DNA of 64,000 nt from Fonsecaea monophora (GCF_001642475.1 NW_019173956.1:248001-312000), one strand, 5' to 3'; shown: positions 48,587 to 61,099, counted from the stretch's first letter. Notes: generated by a model from the letters alone, not told the origin. Made by a program: numbers and translations.

Positions 48587-49761
48587 ATGGAATATACCAC
48601 TCAGATATTCAACGTCCACGACCTATGGAGTCTACAGAACAACATGCCCCTCAGAGAAGGTCAACAAGCGACAAAAGACGGACAAGAAAAGCTTCCCATT
48701 TTCCTTGTTAGTATTGATACCATGATCTCCACCATGCACGCTATCGGCAAAGGTACAGCCGACAAGTTAAAGGAGTCTCTCAAGACCAGACCCAAGACGG
48801 TTGATCACATCTGGAACCATCTCGGCCTTTTTATGCCGGTATATCACTTTGGAAAAAGGAGTTCGAAGAACATAAGACTTTCCCCAAAACAGAAGCGGAC
48901 AAATCCCATCTGAAAACAATCGGCAAAGACTTGGAGGGATTGAAGACGACAATCCTCAGGGCCCAACCAAATCTGAACTTAGAGAAAACGGAATGGGAAA
49001 TCGCAACTGTCTCGGCCCTATGGCTACTCATCGACTTGCACTACCACAGCCAGCAACTATGTTCAACTCTTAGTACAACTCGTTTAGGTGACTTCCAAGC
49101 TGAAGTGCTCGAGAAGCTGAAGCTAGAATTACCCGAACGGCGGAAAGTCAAGTTCAACCCAGGCACAGGCCTTCCTGCCACCATTTTCGTATGTGCTGCC
49201 GAGGAAGGAATGGTGTGGGGGGAATGCAAGATGCGATGGTCCCCGTTTGAGTCTGTCAGCAACGCCTTCGGCAAAATGCGTCTTGACCGTCTTGTTGGGG
49301 GTCTAGACAGCGAGTTGGACGACAAAACGAATACACTGGGCGCCATTTGGCAGGACAGCAAAAATATCGTTCACAACCCTGAGAGGTCTGCAAAGCAACA
49401 ACCCCCAGGTAGACTTGCACGATATGATGACCGAGTCAAAAACAGCGGATTTACACCATTCGACCACGGAAATGAGCCGGGAGTAGCATATCGTGTTCGG
49501 CTTGATGCCTCGAAAATTACGTTCAGTCCGTGTTCTCCGTGTCTCAAATGCTATCACTTGTTCAATTGGGGTGAGCGGACACAGGCAAGTCGAAACACTT
49601 TTTTCAGCCCCAACTTGAACTGCGCCGAAGACGACGTCCATATGCAGATCGAACGTCGTCGCCAAAAGTCTGACGAACATGGACGAACCTCTGGAATCAC
49701 TCCTTCACTCAACAACACAGAGGGACGAACTAGCTCGCCAACAACAATGACGGACACATGA
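48587..49761 (+). CDS. Unidentified Cys-motif protein, possibly frameshifted
   Basis: Two coding-like frames follow one another: one from an ATG at 48587 (or 48458) and another that is continuous through to 49761. They join in phase 0 if a 59-bp intron 48800-48858 is spliced, giving 371 aa. Its donor (GTTGAT) and acceptor (AAAAAG) are both weak, so a one-base frameshift or pseudogene is equally possible. The C-terminal part has FSPCSPCLKCYHLFNW (Cys about 296, 299, 302) and later NLNCAEDDV (Cys 326, Glu 328), which may bind a metal. This CxxC plus NCAE pair recalls a motif I associate with uncharacterised fungal proteins. A cytidine-deaminase-like reading is weak because the motif order differs from canonical deaminases. 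Function unknown. Confidence 0.4.
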
Positions 49762-51084
49762 TTGGATCGGATGAACATGGCTTGTTCCTTCGTGGCTCTG
49801 CAGGGCAGAGACGCTAGAGAAGTGCTCGAAGGATGTACCTGGGCGAAAGTATTGACGTCGATGTTTCACTTGCCTCCACCTAAGCCGCAAATTCACACCA
49901 GCATGGAGTGGTTGGCCTTCGGCAACGGCCTGATCATGATCACCGAAAACGTCCGCAACGCTGACGAGGCAGATGGGGTTCTGACAGGCACGTTCTAGAT
50001 CAAGGTGACCCTTTCTCGCTTTACTCGACAAAAAGCCATGCTTTCGGGAACAGTGCCACTCAACGCTTTTCCTGAGACAGCTGGACGTGGACTTGTCGCG
50101 CGGTGAAGACTTGATTCGATTTACTTGCAGCAGAGGGCTAGCATTGACGAGGTGTGAATGTCCATTGTGGGATCGGAAAGAGATGGTGGCTTCCTGGAAA
50201 GATGTACCAGAGAGATTTTGTTAGATACTGTGACAATATTTAGGGGTGGACAAGGTTGCAGGCTTGGAAAATCTACCTCGTCACGAGTGCAGGGGCTCAG
50301 AGTATACATCAAGATAGAAACTATGCATTTCCTTAGCAGTTACCTTTGCTCAATCTCTCCCCTAATACTCTTTGGCGTTTTATTTGCGTAGTTCGCCCCT
50401 CGGGAGCGACAAACGAACATGTTTGCGTCAGGTCCATCTCAAGGCAGAGTATCGGAGGCGGTGGCAGGATGAGATCACCGGTGGAACGACTGGAGAAGTA
50501 TGAAATAGAGACAAGGATTGAGCTGGGAGCACAAGAAGCGGAAGAGAGTAAGACATCTCAGTACTTCTTACTCTCAAGAACCGCCAAATCGCCCTCAATC
50601 CCCACAAAGAGGGATTTCCAGATCGCTCAGCCTGTGAATCAATACGTGCACGTCACTACTTTGCATGGTGCTCTATCTCCGCGGTAATCATGTCGAGCAG
50701 CGAGTGCCTGTTACAGTGACTTGCTCAATGTTTGCATACTACAGGGAGAGTTTTGCAACTTGATTTCTCGGGGGAAAGTAAAATGCAATCATGGACTAGA
50801 TCTAAGATAGCGACAAACACAACCCGGCTTTGAGGCACCACCTTTACCCCCATATTCTTTCCGCGTCGTGGGAAATGTGGGAAGGCAAAAGGAGCAAAAC
50901 ACAAAAGACCCAGGTAACACTTGACCAATACACCTGACAGACTCTTCGGCCTCCCCCCTCCAGCAGCAAAAAAACACCAAAACAGACTTGCTGCACAAAG
51001 ATATTGACCCCATCCCCACATCAAGACTGTTGGCTTCCATTGAAGTTTGACCAACCCCAGTAGGTGTGGACGAATCTTCCAGAT
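49762..51084. other. Spacer
   Basis: No gene supported. A 70-codon frame just after 49762 (to 49998) could be the remains of an extra exon of the preceding gene but has no support of its own. Confidence 0.5.
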
Positions 51085-52460
51085 CTAGTCGGCTGACGGA
51101 TCGTTTGGTCCAGGGTCTTGTTGGAACTCGGCCGTAGCGTTGGATCCACCACGAGCAGCTAAGGCCGCCGCTGGCTTTAAAATTTCCTCCCTGTACTTCG
51201 TCCAGCACTCTTTCACCGGCGCATATATCAGTGGCCGCGGGCCAACGGAGCTGTTCCAGGTAGGATCATACCCGTCCACGACCACTTGCGGCACGGGTGC
51301 GTTATCGTCGTATATGACCGTGCTAACGAGACCACGAACATATGTGCGCCGCTGTGCGATACGCTCCATGTCAGAAAATGGTATGCGCCAAGCAACGACA
51401 GGAGGTGCAGATTCGAGCGCGTCCCAAATCGAGTGGCGGTATACGCGTACCGTTACGCGATTCCCCTCACCGACGTTGAATTCCTCTTCATCGGTGTCGG
51501 TCCACTCTTCTTCCTCTGGGAACCGATCAAAACCATGCATAGGATAAGTATCGAAAACTATCCAAAGACTCTTGTCGACGGGATGGAGGAAGACTTGGAA
51601 AGGGGCAGGTTCCAACTCCCGTAGATTGTCGGCGGTGTATGATGCACTGTACCTAACCTTGCCAATGTATAAAGCGTAATGTAAGGTCGAGCTGTGTTCC
51701 ATATCACCTGGACTCCGGAGATGTTGAGGGGTAATAATTGGGGGTTCAAACTTGCACCAGCTCACTTCATACGATTCTCGGTCCTCCAACACGTCTTGCA
51801 GACCCCATTCCCGGTATCGGCGGTGGTACAATTGTGGAAGCTCAACCATTGTGTCCCTTTCGAAATAAAGATACTTTCCTCCATGCTTGAAAAGCGGGAA
51901 TGGGATTACATCTACCGTATCCTTTTTACCCATCTTGGCCTGGTAGGATTTTAGCTCTGGATGGTCCAAGAGATCAAGGCCGCCGATCATTTCGCAAAAC
52001 TTGGCCGGGGTCACCATAGAAACTCCTCTCCGACCCTCCCACCATAGACTGAGGTCTCGCCGGCGGCCTGGTTCGTTCTCACCGTAGTAGAACGCGGCGT
52101 AGAGGTGGTTCTTTGCTGGCGTCCAACCGGCCCTGGCCTTCTCGAGATCGCAGGCTAATGTTGATGTCAGTGAGACTCATTGGGGTCAATGAACTGCGCA
52201 GAATTCTCGGAGATCTTACCCCTGTGATCCCAAAAATTAATTCGAGCGCATATCTCAAACTCTTCTCGTAACTCATCTGTCAATTCCAAGTCCTCGTTAT
52301 GGGTCAGTTCCTCATCCATGATGTTGGGGTCCACTGGGCTGTCTTCGACAAGCTTCACGATGTAGTTTCGGTGGAACGGAGGTGATGGAGAAGTGGTAGA
52401 GCGGAAGAAGAGAAAACAGGTTTCGGAATTCTTGATTGAATACCCAACTCGCACGACCAT
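51085..52460 (-). CDS. Unidentified protein, at least two exons, N-terminus uncertain
   Basis: Exons 52460-52220 and 52154-51085 join in phase 1 across a 65-bp intron (GTAAGA ... CATTAG), giving 436 aa from ATG 52460. The frame stays open upstream of that ATG (LDESREKSCLVCPFAA precedes it), so the real start probably lies further 5'. A separate frame at 52795-52560 encodes a basic segment with PSRKRKRKRKRA, a plausible nuclear localisation signal. Joining it would need an intron with a non-standard acceptor, or a frameshift. The body has an acidic start, conserved-looking WWEGRRGVS and FPLFKHGGKYLYFERDTMVELP segments, and an EEEEWTDTDEEE acidic run in the C-terminal half. I do not recognise the family. 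Coding status is well supported by length and splicing. Confidence 0.65.
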
Positions 52461-55446
52461 GGCCGCAAACGGACAGACAAGGCAGGATTTCTCTCTGCTT
52501 TCGTCCAGGAAATCGAAATGACGTTGAGCGATGAAGCCAGGTAATGAACCAAGACTTCCTCATTTGCTATTGCCCTTTTCCTTTTCCTTTTCCGCTTGCG
52601 TGAAGGCTTCGAGGTTGTAGTGGATGCGGACACCGTCCTAGCGGCCAGACTTTGACGTCCCGGGCTTTGTTCTTCTCCAGTCCTTTTTGCGCAACGAGGA
52701 CGCATCCGGAACCTCCTTGGGCGCGCTTCTCGACCATAGCTTTCTAAGTCACCCACAGGTGTCATTGATTGCGTTCCGATGGCCGTTTCTACCATTGACC
52801 ACCGACATTTCTCCCCTGTCGCTCGCCTCGAGACCCTGAGGCATAAAATGAGTAAATATCCCCTTAAGGGGAAAACCTCACCAGTGTTGAGAGGCGCTCC
52901 GATCCTTCCTTATGCTGGGAGGGTGTAACAAACATCTCTTTATCTTAGGATATCCGCAAGCGCATGACGACGGAAACAGAGATGCTTTGGGGCTTGCGGT
53001 GGTCAAAAGGTCTAGGACATGGACATGCACTGCGCCGCCGCATCTCAACAACCGAGCTTGTACACTGAAGCTGGGAGTCTACAGTCATACCGCTGGTGTT
53101 CAGTAGGACAGTAGGGACAGATCAATACCTGATTGGACGGTCCAAGTGTCCTGGACCCCATTCCATCGACGGCGAGTCCTCAGTTGCTGTCGAACACCTG
53201 CTGCACCTCGAAGAATGCGGGGAAGCCGTGCGGGGAATTACTTCGGCACATGCTTATTGCTATGTGACGTTATGGCCAATCGCACAAGCCACGGCAATTG
53301 TAGAAGTACCGTAACCTACTCGCCTTGTCACTGCCGTCCACCATGTTTGCTGCAATCTACAAACATGCCCTGCTCTATTGTCCCTAAACTTCGCCAGAGC
53401 AGGTTTTATGTGTGTCCATCGTCCTAGCGTACGGTTTGAGACCGCACATCCAAACTGCGCAGTGCGCAGATCAGCCTCCACCGACGACTCTCATCGACCC
53501 AGCTTACGGGATCACGATTGCAATGATTGCGGCAATGACGACTGCGCAGCCAGTGGCATAGATATACTCAGGAGGAGGGCGATAAGAGTATAGGATCATA
53601 TACAGATGCGTTGACAGATTGCTCCTGGAGGACAGGTTGCTGGGTGTTAGGAATGAGGAAGGAGAAGTCTGGCGAGCACGGACCGAATGATGATTGCTTC
53701 TTTTCCCATTTCGAGCTTCCTGTTCTTGGAATAGCCAATGCAAAGCTACACGTCCCTTCTTGCCATGGACTCCCACACCTAGCTGTGGCATAATCATGCG
53801 TCTTTCGTCGTCTCCTTTGCTCAAACAACGCCTTCACAACATGTGCGGCTGGCTCCTTTCCCGCTTTGGTTGGATTTTCTGGCCAAGCATCCGCAGATGT
53901 CTGGAACGCCATTGTTAATGCATGCTAGTCTTGTGGCGCTTGCTCTTACACGTTGCTTCTCCAACGTTTGTGTCCGCCATACCTCGAGACCCGCCCATGT
54001 TTCTCGGCGGTTGTGTGGGTTATTTCAACTGACTCCGCCAATCGCGTCGTTCGAGTGTCGCCTCATGCACTAGTGCCAGCTTGACCTTCATCATTGGAGC
54101 TGTCAGTCCACCGCATTTCTTTTGGTGTGCGTAACAAGCTTGTGAGTGGGAGAAATATTCCGGACCTGAGAGCAACGTACTCATAACCTCCGTCGGTAGA
54201 TGGGCACAACAGACGGCTCTGCCACTTGCCGGGGCCTCTCATAGATATAGCAGTTCAATTCCTACACGACATTGGCTAGAGGGTATAGCCATCGGTCGGA
54301 GGAGAAAATCGGTCTGCTAATGCACCAACCATGGGCGATTTGGGTAGCCCAAGCGTTGTCGCAATGCAACAGGGCCCATGCAAACTCGGCAGAAGCGCGG
54401 TGCATCGGAAGGCGAACACTGAGTGGGAACAAAACGGGGAGAAGTGGCTGTGGACTTGGAAATATATATATATATTAAAATGCTGGTGTTCACATCACTC
54501 GTTGTGTCTGTGAATCAGTACACTGGAGCTACATGGGTAAGAGATGCGTCATTTGCATCTCACGTACACGATCATGCTGGAGCATCTGACGTTGCGCAAA
54601 TCCAATTTTCAGACCCAAGATTTACGCTATCCGCTTCAGCGCAGCTACCACGCTTCCAGTATCAGAGACCAATGCAAAGACACCATGTGTCGTCGGAATG
54701 GAGCTGACTGTGACCCGGCCCTCCTCTTTCTTCTTTGCGAGTGCTGGGAGAATGATAAGGACTGAGGACGCACCTCGCGGAAAGGAGCGAGAGGGAGGAG
54801 ATCGGTTGGGTCATTTGGAGCTGACTGGACCGTAGTTTCTTTGAGCAGAAACTGGTCTGAACATGCTGTTTTGGACGAAGGGGCTGGGTTGCGATCATCG
54901 ACGCCATCATCTCGTGTTTGAGGTAGTGTGGACCATGGAAGTCGGGTGGCGCGTCGGAACTAAGAGTCCACCGTGAGAACAAGCCATGCGGATGAGCCAT
55001 CTGTCGAAAAGCCGCTAAAAGTGAGCAGCTCATCTTCACACTTGCTGGTTGTAGTCTGGTGGGGAGCGCGGCTTCTGGGGCCGATGGCTGACTTTCAGTT
55101 TCCGATGATCCGATCCACGGGGGCCACTAAAGGAATTCTCGGTTGATAAGCGACAAGCTAAAAATGACGTCTTGTAGACGACTCCAGGGCCAATGCAGTC
55201 CGTCTCCTTGCCAAATTCCCGTGTAAGAAGTGCACACTTGATTCGAGGTGCGCAGACAGCGGCAGGACGTCTGTGCTGCACGTGACATCAACAACTTGCA
55301 CTGATAGTCCTTCGTGCTCGACCGGAGGTATTTCGCATATGGCTGTATGATCTGACGTTAGACTTAATTAATCCATTTCCTCTTGTTCGTCTTCACATTG
55401 TGACATGTCTTGACGTTGTCTCACATTCTTGAATCGTCTCAAGCAA
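52461..55446. other. Possible 5' exon plus gene-free spacer
   Basis: 52560-52795 (minus) may hold the N-terminal exon of the preceding gene. From 52800 to 55446 I see nothing beyond short overlapping frames and a small TATATATATA tract near 54463-54475. Confidence 0.5.
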
Positions 55447-56796
55447 ATGCCACCGACAAGGAGGAGGATGGATTATCTGCACGACAATAATACCAGGCTT
55501 CTGTCGTCGACGCGCCATTACCGGCGTGAACCCTTTGAGATGCGACCCCCCGGGGAACACTTAACCGCACAGAGCACGCCTGTAGACCTAGAGCAGTCGC
55601 GCCTCCGCAGTGAAGCCTCTCGGGACATGACCGCGGCCTCGTCCCCCAGCGATCGCAATCAAGAACTCGAAGCTGCAGTGTGTCGCGTCCAAGGTTCCTT
55701 AGCCTCATGTTTTGTCGAACCATACTCCTGGGTGCGATTCAAGCTGACACCTGCTACCTACCGTCAACTCGTGGAATTCTTCTCGGACAACAAGTCTTTT
55801 GATACCCTACGGTGAGGCCTTTGTAAGTTTGTCCCTTCAGTGACTTGAAGCTAAACTAGTGTTTCAGGAAGTTTTACTCTTTCTTCGAACAAGAGTTTGC
55901 GATGGGCCTCGAAACACGTCTCCATGCGGTATTCAGCCAGATGATCGCGATTGAAATACTTAACCAGCTGCGCGCATCTCAACACCCCTTCATTCACGAG
56001 TTTGTCAAGAACATTGAGAGTACCGCTTCCGCCGCAAATACGCTGTCATTCCACGGATACGCCGAGATGGCCACCGAGAAGGATCCAAAAGGGGACGCTA
56101 AAAAGGAGCTTGAATGCAATAAGGGGCCTGATAGTTCTCTACACCACGAATCCGCCAGATTTCCGGGTATCGTTATCGAGGTCGCGCACTCACAGCGAAA
56201 GGAAGACCTTCCCATCCTTGCAGAAGAATATATCGTGGGTAGCAAGGGCAGTATCCGTTGTGTTATTGGCTTCAAATTTCCATACCCAACAGGGAAACAG
56301 GCTACGGTATCAGTGTGGCGATCAAAGTTCACTCCCTCAGGAACAGGGAAGGTGAAATTAGCCGTTGAGCAAATAGTGAAAGAAGAGGTCAGTCGGCTGG
56401 GTGTTTCGCGGTTTCAAGCTGACCAAAATTCAGGTTTTCTGCGACAAGAATGGTGTCCCAAATACCGATTTCTCAGGACTCTGTCTCTCCCTTGAGTATC
56501 TCGCACCAACTAGGGCGATAGCTGAACAGATCAATGATCTACCTGGGCACCTCACCAAGGTTCAGATCACACCATCACAGCTCTGTACATATTTCGAACG
56601 GGCACTGAGGCATCAAAACAGCAGTGAGCAGGGTGTTGATTTTGTCGACGACGAAGTTGAACTGCCACAGCTACAGCATCCTCGATATCCTTCCCCGGAA
56701 GAAGTTTCTGGCGCGCGGTTGAGACAATTCGAGGAAGAGGAGAAGAGGGAAGAACTGCGACAGGAACAGGAGGATTCAGAGTACAGGGAGGACTAG
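55447..56796 (+). CDS. Fungal nuclease-like hypothetical protein, three exons
   Basis: Exons 55447-55811, 55868-56387 and 56434-56796 join in phases 2 and 0 through introns of 56 bp (GTGAGG ... TTCAG) and 46 bp (GTCAGT ... TTCAG), giving 415 aa. ATG 55447 is the first Met. The N-terminal 75 residues are polar and probably disordered. The core has PGIVIEVAHSQRKEDLPILA (E226), followed by EEYIVGSKGSIRCVIGFKF and an ATVSVWRSK strand. This layout, a hydrophobic strand ending in a conserved Glu, a helix, then two more strands, recalls restriction-endonuclease-like (PD-(D/E)XK/Uma2) folds and is found in many uncharacterised fungal proteins. Activity is inference. The C-terminus is highly acidic and Glu/Arg/Gln-rich, likely a helix. 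No partner gene is adjacent. Confidence 0.75.
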
Positions 56797-58121
56797 TTTC
56801 ACGATCTCAAGATCTGCACTCGACATCGACATCAGCTTGCTGGAATATTGTGAGGCGGATGGGGAGAAAAAGCAAGAGCTGAAGCAGAGGCCTGTGCAGC
56901 GGGAGGGCAGCCGCAAATAGAAGCAGCCAGTGCTGCCCAAAATCGACAGGGCGAGGGAGAAATTGGTGGTACTCGGTGGTCGGTGCGCGAAAGCTCGTCC
57001 CAGCCTGGGATTGTCAAAGGCCGACATTTTCTCTCGGTCCTTTCCAGGGCGGGAGGGAGGGCAAAGACCACACCATATCGTGGAACTACCTAGTTAATCA
57101 AGAATGACCAGTTCCAGCGTCACCTCCACTGACTCAGGATCCTTGCTTGCAGCCTCGTATTGCCATCCAGAGAGCCTTTTGATCACTGGTAACTTGTGAA
57201 TCTGGAGTTGATTCTTACGCTAGTATCAAAGCTCGACAAGATAGTGGACACGTGCCAGCCCCCAATCGATTAGTGTCCTCGGGGCCCCATCGTTAAATAG
57301 GTGTAGCCATAAGATGTGCATACGTGGAACAAGCTCACGGTCTCCACCGGGGGTTTCTCGGTTTACTCTTGATGCGGGCGATGGTGTTGATTGAATGTCG
57401 GTGGGTGGCTGAAAAGAGGAAGCAAATACCATTCACAGAGTGAGGCAGAATACTGCGGCGCTCTGACATGATCACGTGAATCGCCAACTCCGCGAGCCTC
57501 GCCGCCAAACCTGACACGTTTGTCGCATTGTGGTGTCTGATATCTTGTAGGGTCCTTTTCTAGGTAACGCAAACATTCTTTCTAGACTCCAGCTTGACCA
57601 CTATCCCAGAGCCTGATTGCAGCTGCCGCCGCACTGGATCCTTCGGCCAAGTCGTCTCGCGCATACGCACCTCTTCCAAGCTGCTCACGCGCATCGTCTA
57701 TGACTCCAGTCATTCTCCAGGGACAAGTTTCTGAACCACTTTTACTGGCTCGCTAGCGCAACTCTTCGCCATGGGCAAGACGCACCTGAGTCGCATGTCA
57801 CCCTTATCAAGCCTTGTCTCGCTCTGACAATCGACGCTTCTACCATATTGGAACAAGTACCATTTTCGAGGTTAACCTCAAGATAGTCGTGGTCAAGAAC
57901 AGAGGAGCCTCTCAAACCGCCCCCACAGACCCTCACTAGCTTCACTAGCCTGCGCCCTGCGCTCGAGCCTCAACCGCTCGAGCTTCGCACCCATTCGTAC
58001 CTCAGAAACGCTGGTCCAGCCATAATCCCACCAGGAGAGATCTCATAGCAGACGGCCTTCGCCTCTATCAGCTTGCTTCCGCCTTGATTCGCGCTCTAGG
58101 CCTTGTGACCAGTGCAGAGCC
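56797..58121. other. Spacer
   Basis: No gene supported. CT-rich sequence from about 57560 to 58110 is probably the promoter and leader of the kinase-like gene. Confidence 0.55.
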
Positions 58122-58988
58122 ATGGCAGAATTGAAGCGCCCTCTACCTTCAGCAATACAGGACGCGATGACGAGAGCGGACATGCAGAGACTGGGCGGGC
58201 AATATGTCGGAGAGGGCGGCACTGGGGCCGTCTTCTTGATCAACGGCGTTGCAGTCAAAGTTGCGTACAACGAAGATTACTCTGTGAAAATCCAACATGA
58301 GAAGAATGTCTTCGAGCGTCTCGGCAATTGTGATGGAGTGATTGATTGCTTCGATCTTCAAGCCCCGGGCATTCGAATGACTTATATGGCAAACGCTGAT
58401 CTTCGCCAATTTCTCGCGCGAAATCGAACCCTTGACTTCCCGCCTCCCACGCTACAACTTTCCTGGTTTCGCCAGATGGCTCGCGCTCTGGCTGCGGTCC
58501 ACGAGCGCCGCGTCCTTGTGGCTGATATCAGCGCTCGAAACTTCCTTGTTGACAAAGACCTGTCTATCAAGTTATCCGACTTTTCCGAGTCATCCATTCT
58601 CGATATCGACTGCAATGTCCAGACTTGTGACGATAGCGGTTACACCATACACACAGAGATTGGTCAGCTCGGCGCTGTCTTGTACGAGACCATTACAGGA
58701 GACAAATGCAGCTTTGATCTTTATAAACACCAGCTTCATGGGGCCTCGATCGCCGAGTTCCCACTAAGAGACGACCTTCCGAGCACCCAGGGTCTCTGGC
58801 TAGGACATATCATCGAGAAGTGTTGGAACAAGGAGTACGCGACCTGCCATGAGCTGTCTGCTGCGCTCGAGTCGGAGGAGCTGGTGGGAGAAAAAAACAA
58901 AGGTCGGTCGGATCGTGCTGTCATCAAAGAGCTGGAACAGTCTGTACAGACATCCTTACCACCCAATCGAGCTCACAGCAGCCACTGA
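58122..58988 (+). CDS. Divergent protein-kinase-like protein
   Basis: A single-exon 288-aa protein with a kinase fold in reading order: glycine loop GEGGTGAVF (residues 30-38), VAVKVAYN with the presumed ATP-anchoring Lys at 46, a hinge near MTYMANADLRQFL, catalytic loop VADISARNFL (D135, N140) and metal-binding position DFS (D153). The HRD His/Arg is replaced by Val-Ala, and DFG by DFS. The key Lys, both Asp and Asn remain, so activity is possible but not certain. The C-lobe is short (IGQLGAVLYETITGD, then IIEKCWNKEY). The family is the type of small orphan kinases common in filamentous fungi. The broken kinase at 15903-16694 is a separate, more canonical relative. The start at 58122 is the first ATG of the frame. 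Confidence 0.85.
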   Translation: MAELKRPLPSAIQDAMTRADMQRLGGQYVGEGGTGAVFLINGVAVKVAYNEDYSVKIQHEKNVFERLGNCDGVIDCFDLQAPGIRMTYMANADLRQFLARNRTLDFPPPTLQLSWFRQMARALAAVHERRVLVADISARNFLVDKDLSIKLSDFSESSILDIDCNVQTCDDSGYTIHTEIGQLGAVLYETITGDKCSFDLYKHQLHGASIAEFPLRDDLPSTQGLWLGHIIEKCWNKEYATCHELSAALESEELVGEKNKGRSDRAVIKELEQSVQTSLPPNRAHSSH

Positions 58989-60326
58989 AGCACGGCCACA
59001 GGGTCGATTGCTGCACCACAACTTAGTCATATCAACCCTCACTTTTGACGTGTTGTCTTTCTCGCTGTGGTCTTTCCTCCTCCAGAATGCCGACCACGTT
59101 GATGACCAGGGACCCTACAATGCATTATGCTGGCTTTTGTCCCGGCCTCGGGCGCCTTCTCCCGCCAGACCGAAATGCGGACTTCGCTACTCCAGGCTGG
59201 TCCGTCGACATCCGGGCACAGTACCATAAGATACCAGTGGCGTATGCTGTCCATTCAATACTACGCCTCGCTATCCCTTGGTAGTATCGTTATCAATAGC
59301 CACTTTTGGGTCTGCAGCATCTCCGTATTGTCAGGCTCCGGGCATACCTTTGGGTGGGAAGTTGGAATGTGCTTGACACGAAGAGGAACACAATCTGAAC
59401 GAGGACACCTCTCTCACTTACAGCGGATTGACGACATATACCCTCTAGATAGTGTTATCAGCGATGGCAGAGAGTATGGCCTTCACCATTGTGTAATCTT
59501 CGACCGTTGATCACGGCAGTCAGCGAATAGACGGGTATCTTCCACGACAACATTGGCGTCCCAAGAAATGGTGCAGCAGCCCTAAGCCTGGCACGAAGTA
59601 TGCATGTGCAGGTGCAGATTGTACGGACGAGGGAAATGATGCCCAGCTCTTCGAGATAGGTTCTACAACATCTATTCCGAAGTCCAGTCTACCTCTTGAC
59701 CACGAAGCTCAGAACCTCACATTATCGGAACCCTTCTATTAATGCATCCGCGCTTTTCATTTTGCGGAAGACAGGTACGCTGTCAGCGAACAATGGTCCC
59801 AAAAACAGTGTGTCTGTGGCGAACCACATGTCTTTTCTGCAGCTTTCCTGAGCTTACCGGCTATACATGTCAGGCAAACACAGCATCGGGTTCTCTTGCT
59901 GATGAGCGCGAAGTCATTGTGCAGGAGATGGGACTTCTCTCATGCTCCTTTCTGATTTGATACCCTGCGGAATCAAAGACCTACACTCATCAATGCCGCG
60001 CCAATATGTTTCAGGAACACTTGGAAAGTATGTCCAGGTTTGACGATATTTTATAATGCGGGGTTGCTCCCAGGCATCTTAACCAACTGAAAGCCTCTCG
60101 AATACCATGGACAGAGCTCTTCACAACCAAGCCTGTCTGTCGGTCCTCGAACATTCCCCTTCCTTTGCCAATGGTCGACGGTCTCAAGAAGCATCTACCT
60201 CAGGTTATCGATGAAAGATGTTTTTATCTCGAGTCCTTTCCCAAGTTCGTCGCTCTCATTCAGTCCACATTGGTTTCTTCAATACATGGCAAAGCGTGGA
60301 CGTTCTCATTGGAATAATGCCCTTGA
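58989..60326. other. Spacer with coding-like fragments
   Basis: No intact gene. A fragment around 59560-59742 (plus strand) reads as a plausible protein end with several Cys (KWCSSPKPGTKYACAGADC) and stops at 59742. Its upstream part is interrupted. Family not recognised. Confidence 0.35.
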
Positions 60327-60853
60327 GGTCAAGCCGACCATGGCTTTTTTCATGACTTTCAACGATTGGAGGCAGCACTTGTACCCTACCAGCCATCCCC
60401 GGGCCCACAGAGATATGGCATGAAAGAAGAGGCCGAGGCCGAAGTCGCGGCCTTGTTTGCGATCCCCGTCATCTGTGCAGCCTTGTCAAACTGTCAGAAT
60501 TTGCTTTCATATCAAAGCGGAGAACACTCGAGGCCCGTTCAAGCCCTTGATCAGGCAGATAGCTTGGCCTTCTCCATTTATATGCTCATGTTTCTGTGTT
60601 CCTTTTCAACGAGAAAGAGAAACTGCAAACCGACGGTGTCCGCCGAATCAAGGACTCTCTGTTCCTACTCAGTGATCCAGTCATTCATATAAGGTCCCAC
60701 CCTCGGCTGAAGGAACGATGGTCTCTACGGCAGGTCGCTACTAATGAGTCCCGAACATATCCCTTCGAGCTCCATCCCCCAGATGAACAATCTTTTGGGT
60801 TCCAGGCCTTGTGCCCAGTCCGCGGAGGGTCTGTACTTGGCCTATTTTATTGA
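60327..60853 (+). pseudogene. Possible decayed gene fragment with frame change
   Basis: A frame open from 60327 encodes a coding-like segment (DFQRLEAALVPYQPSPGPQR, then EEAEAEVAALFAIPVICAAL). Near 60590 the protein-like signal moves to another frame (VFLFNEKEKLQTDGVRRIKD), which continues to a TGA at 60853. Stops at 60315 and 60324 precede it. No suitable intron bridges the two frames, so this looks like a frameshifted remnant. Family unknown. Confidence 0.3.
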
Positions 60854-61099
60854 CCTGCTGACGAATTTGCGCCTGTAATCTCATCTATCGGCATATTCAC
60901 TTCCACGACCTGCAATCGAAAACGTCCTGCATGTTTCCTCTCATAGGTACATTTTCGTCCCGCGCCTTGGGAGCCTGGAGCGACCATGGTGTTCCAACAA
61001 GGCACGCATCGAGACTGATACGATTCTCTAGTGGTATGTGGCCAGCGCGACATGCCTGTGCGCCATTCTCATATACCCTGACAACAGCAGGGTGTCCCT
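60854..61099. other. Spacer
   Basis: Short stretch between two decayed fragments; nothing recognised. Confidence 0.4.

Noticed and set aside
59039..59284. Plus-strand frame with DPTMHYAGFCPGL
   Set aside because: It briefly recalled a conserved short motif, but the surrounding frame has no further similarity I can name.
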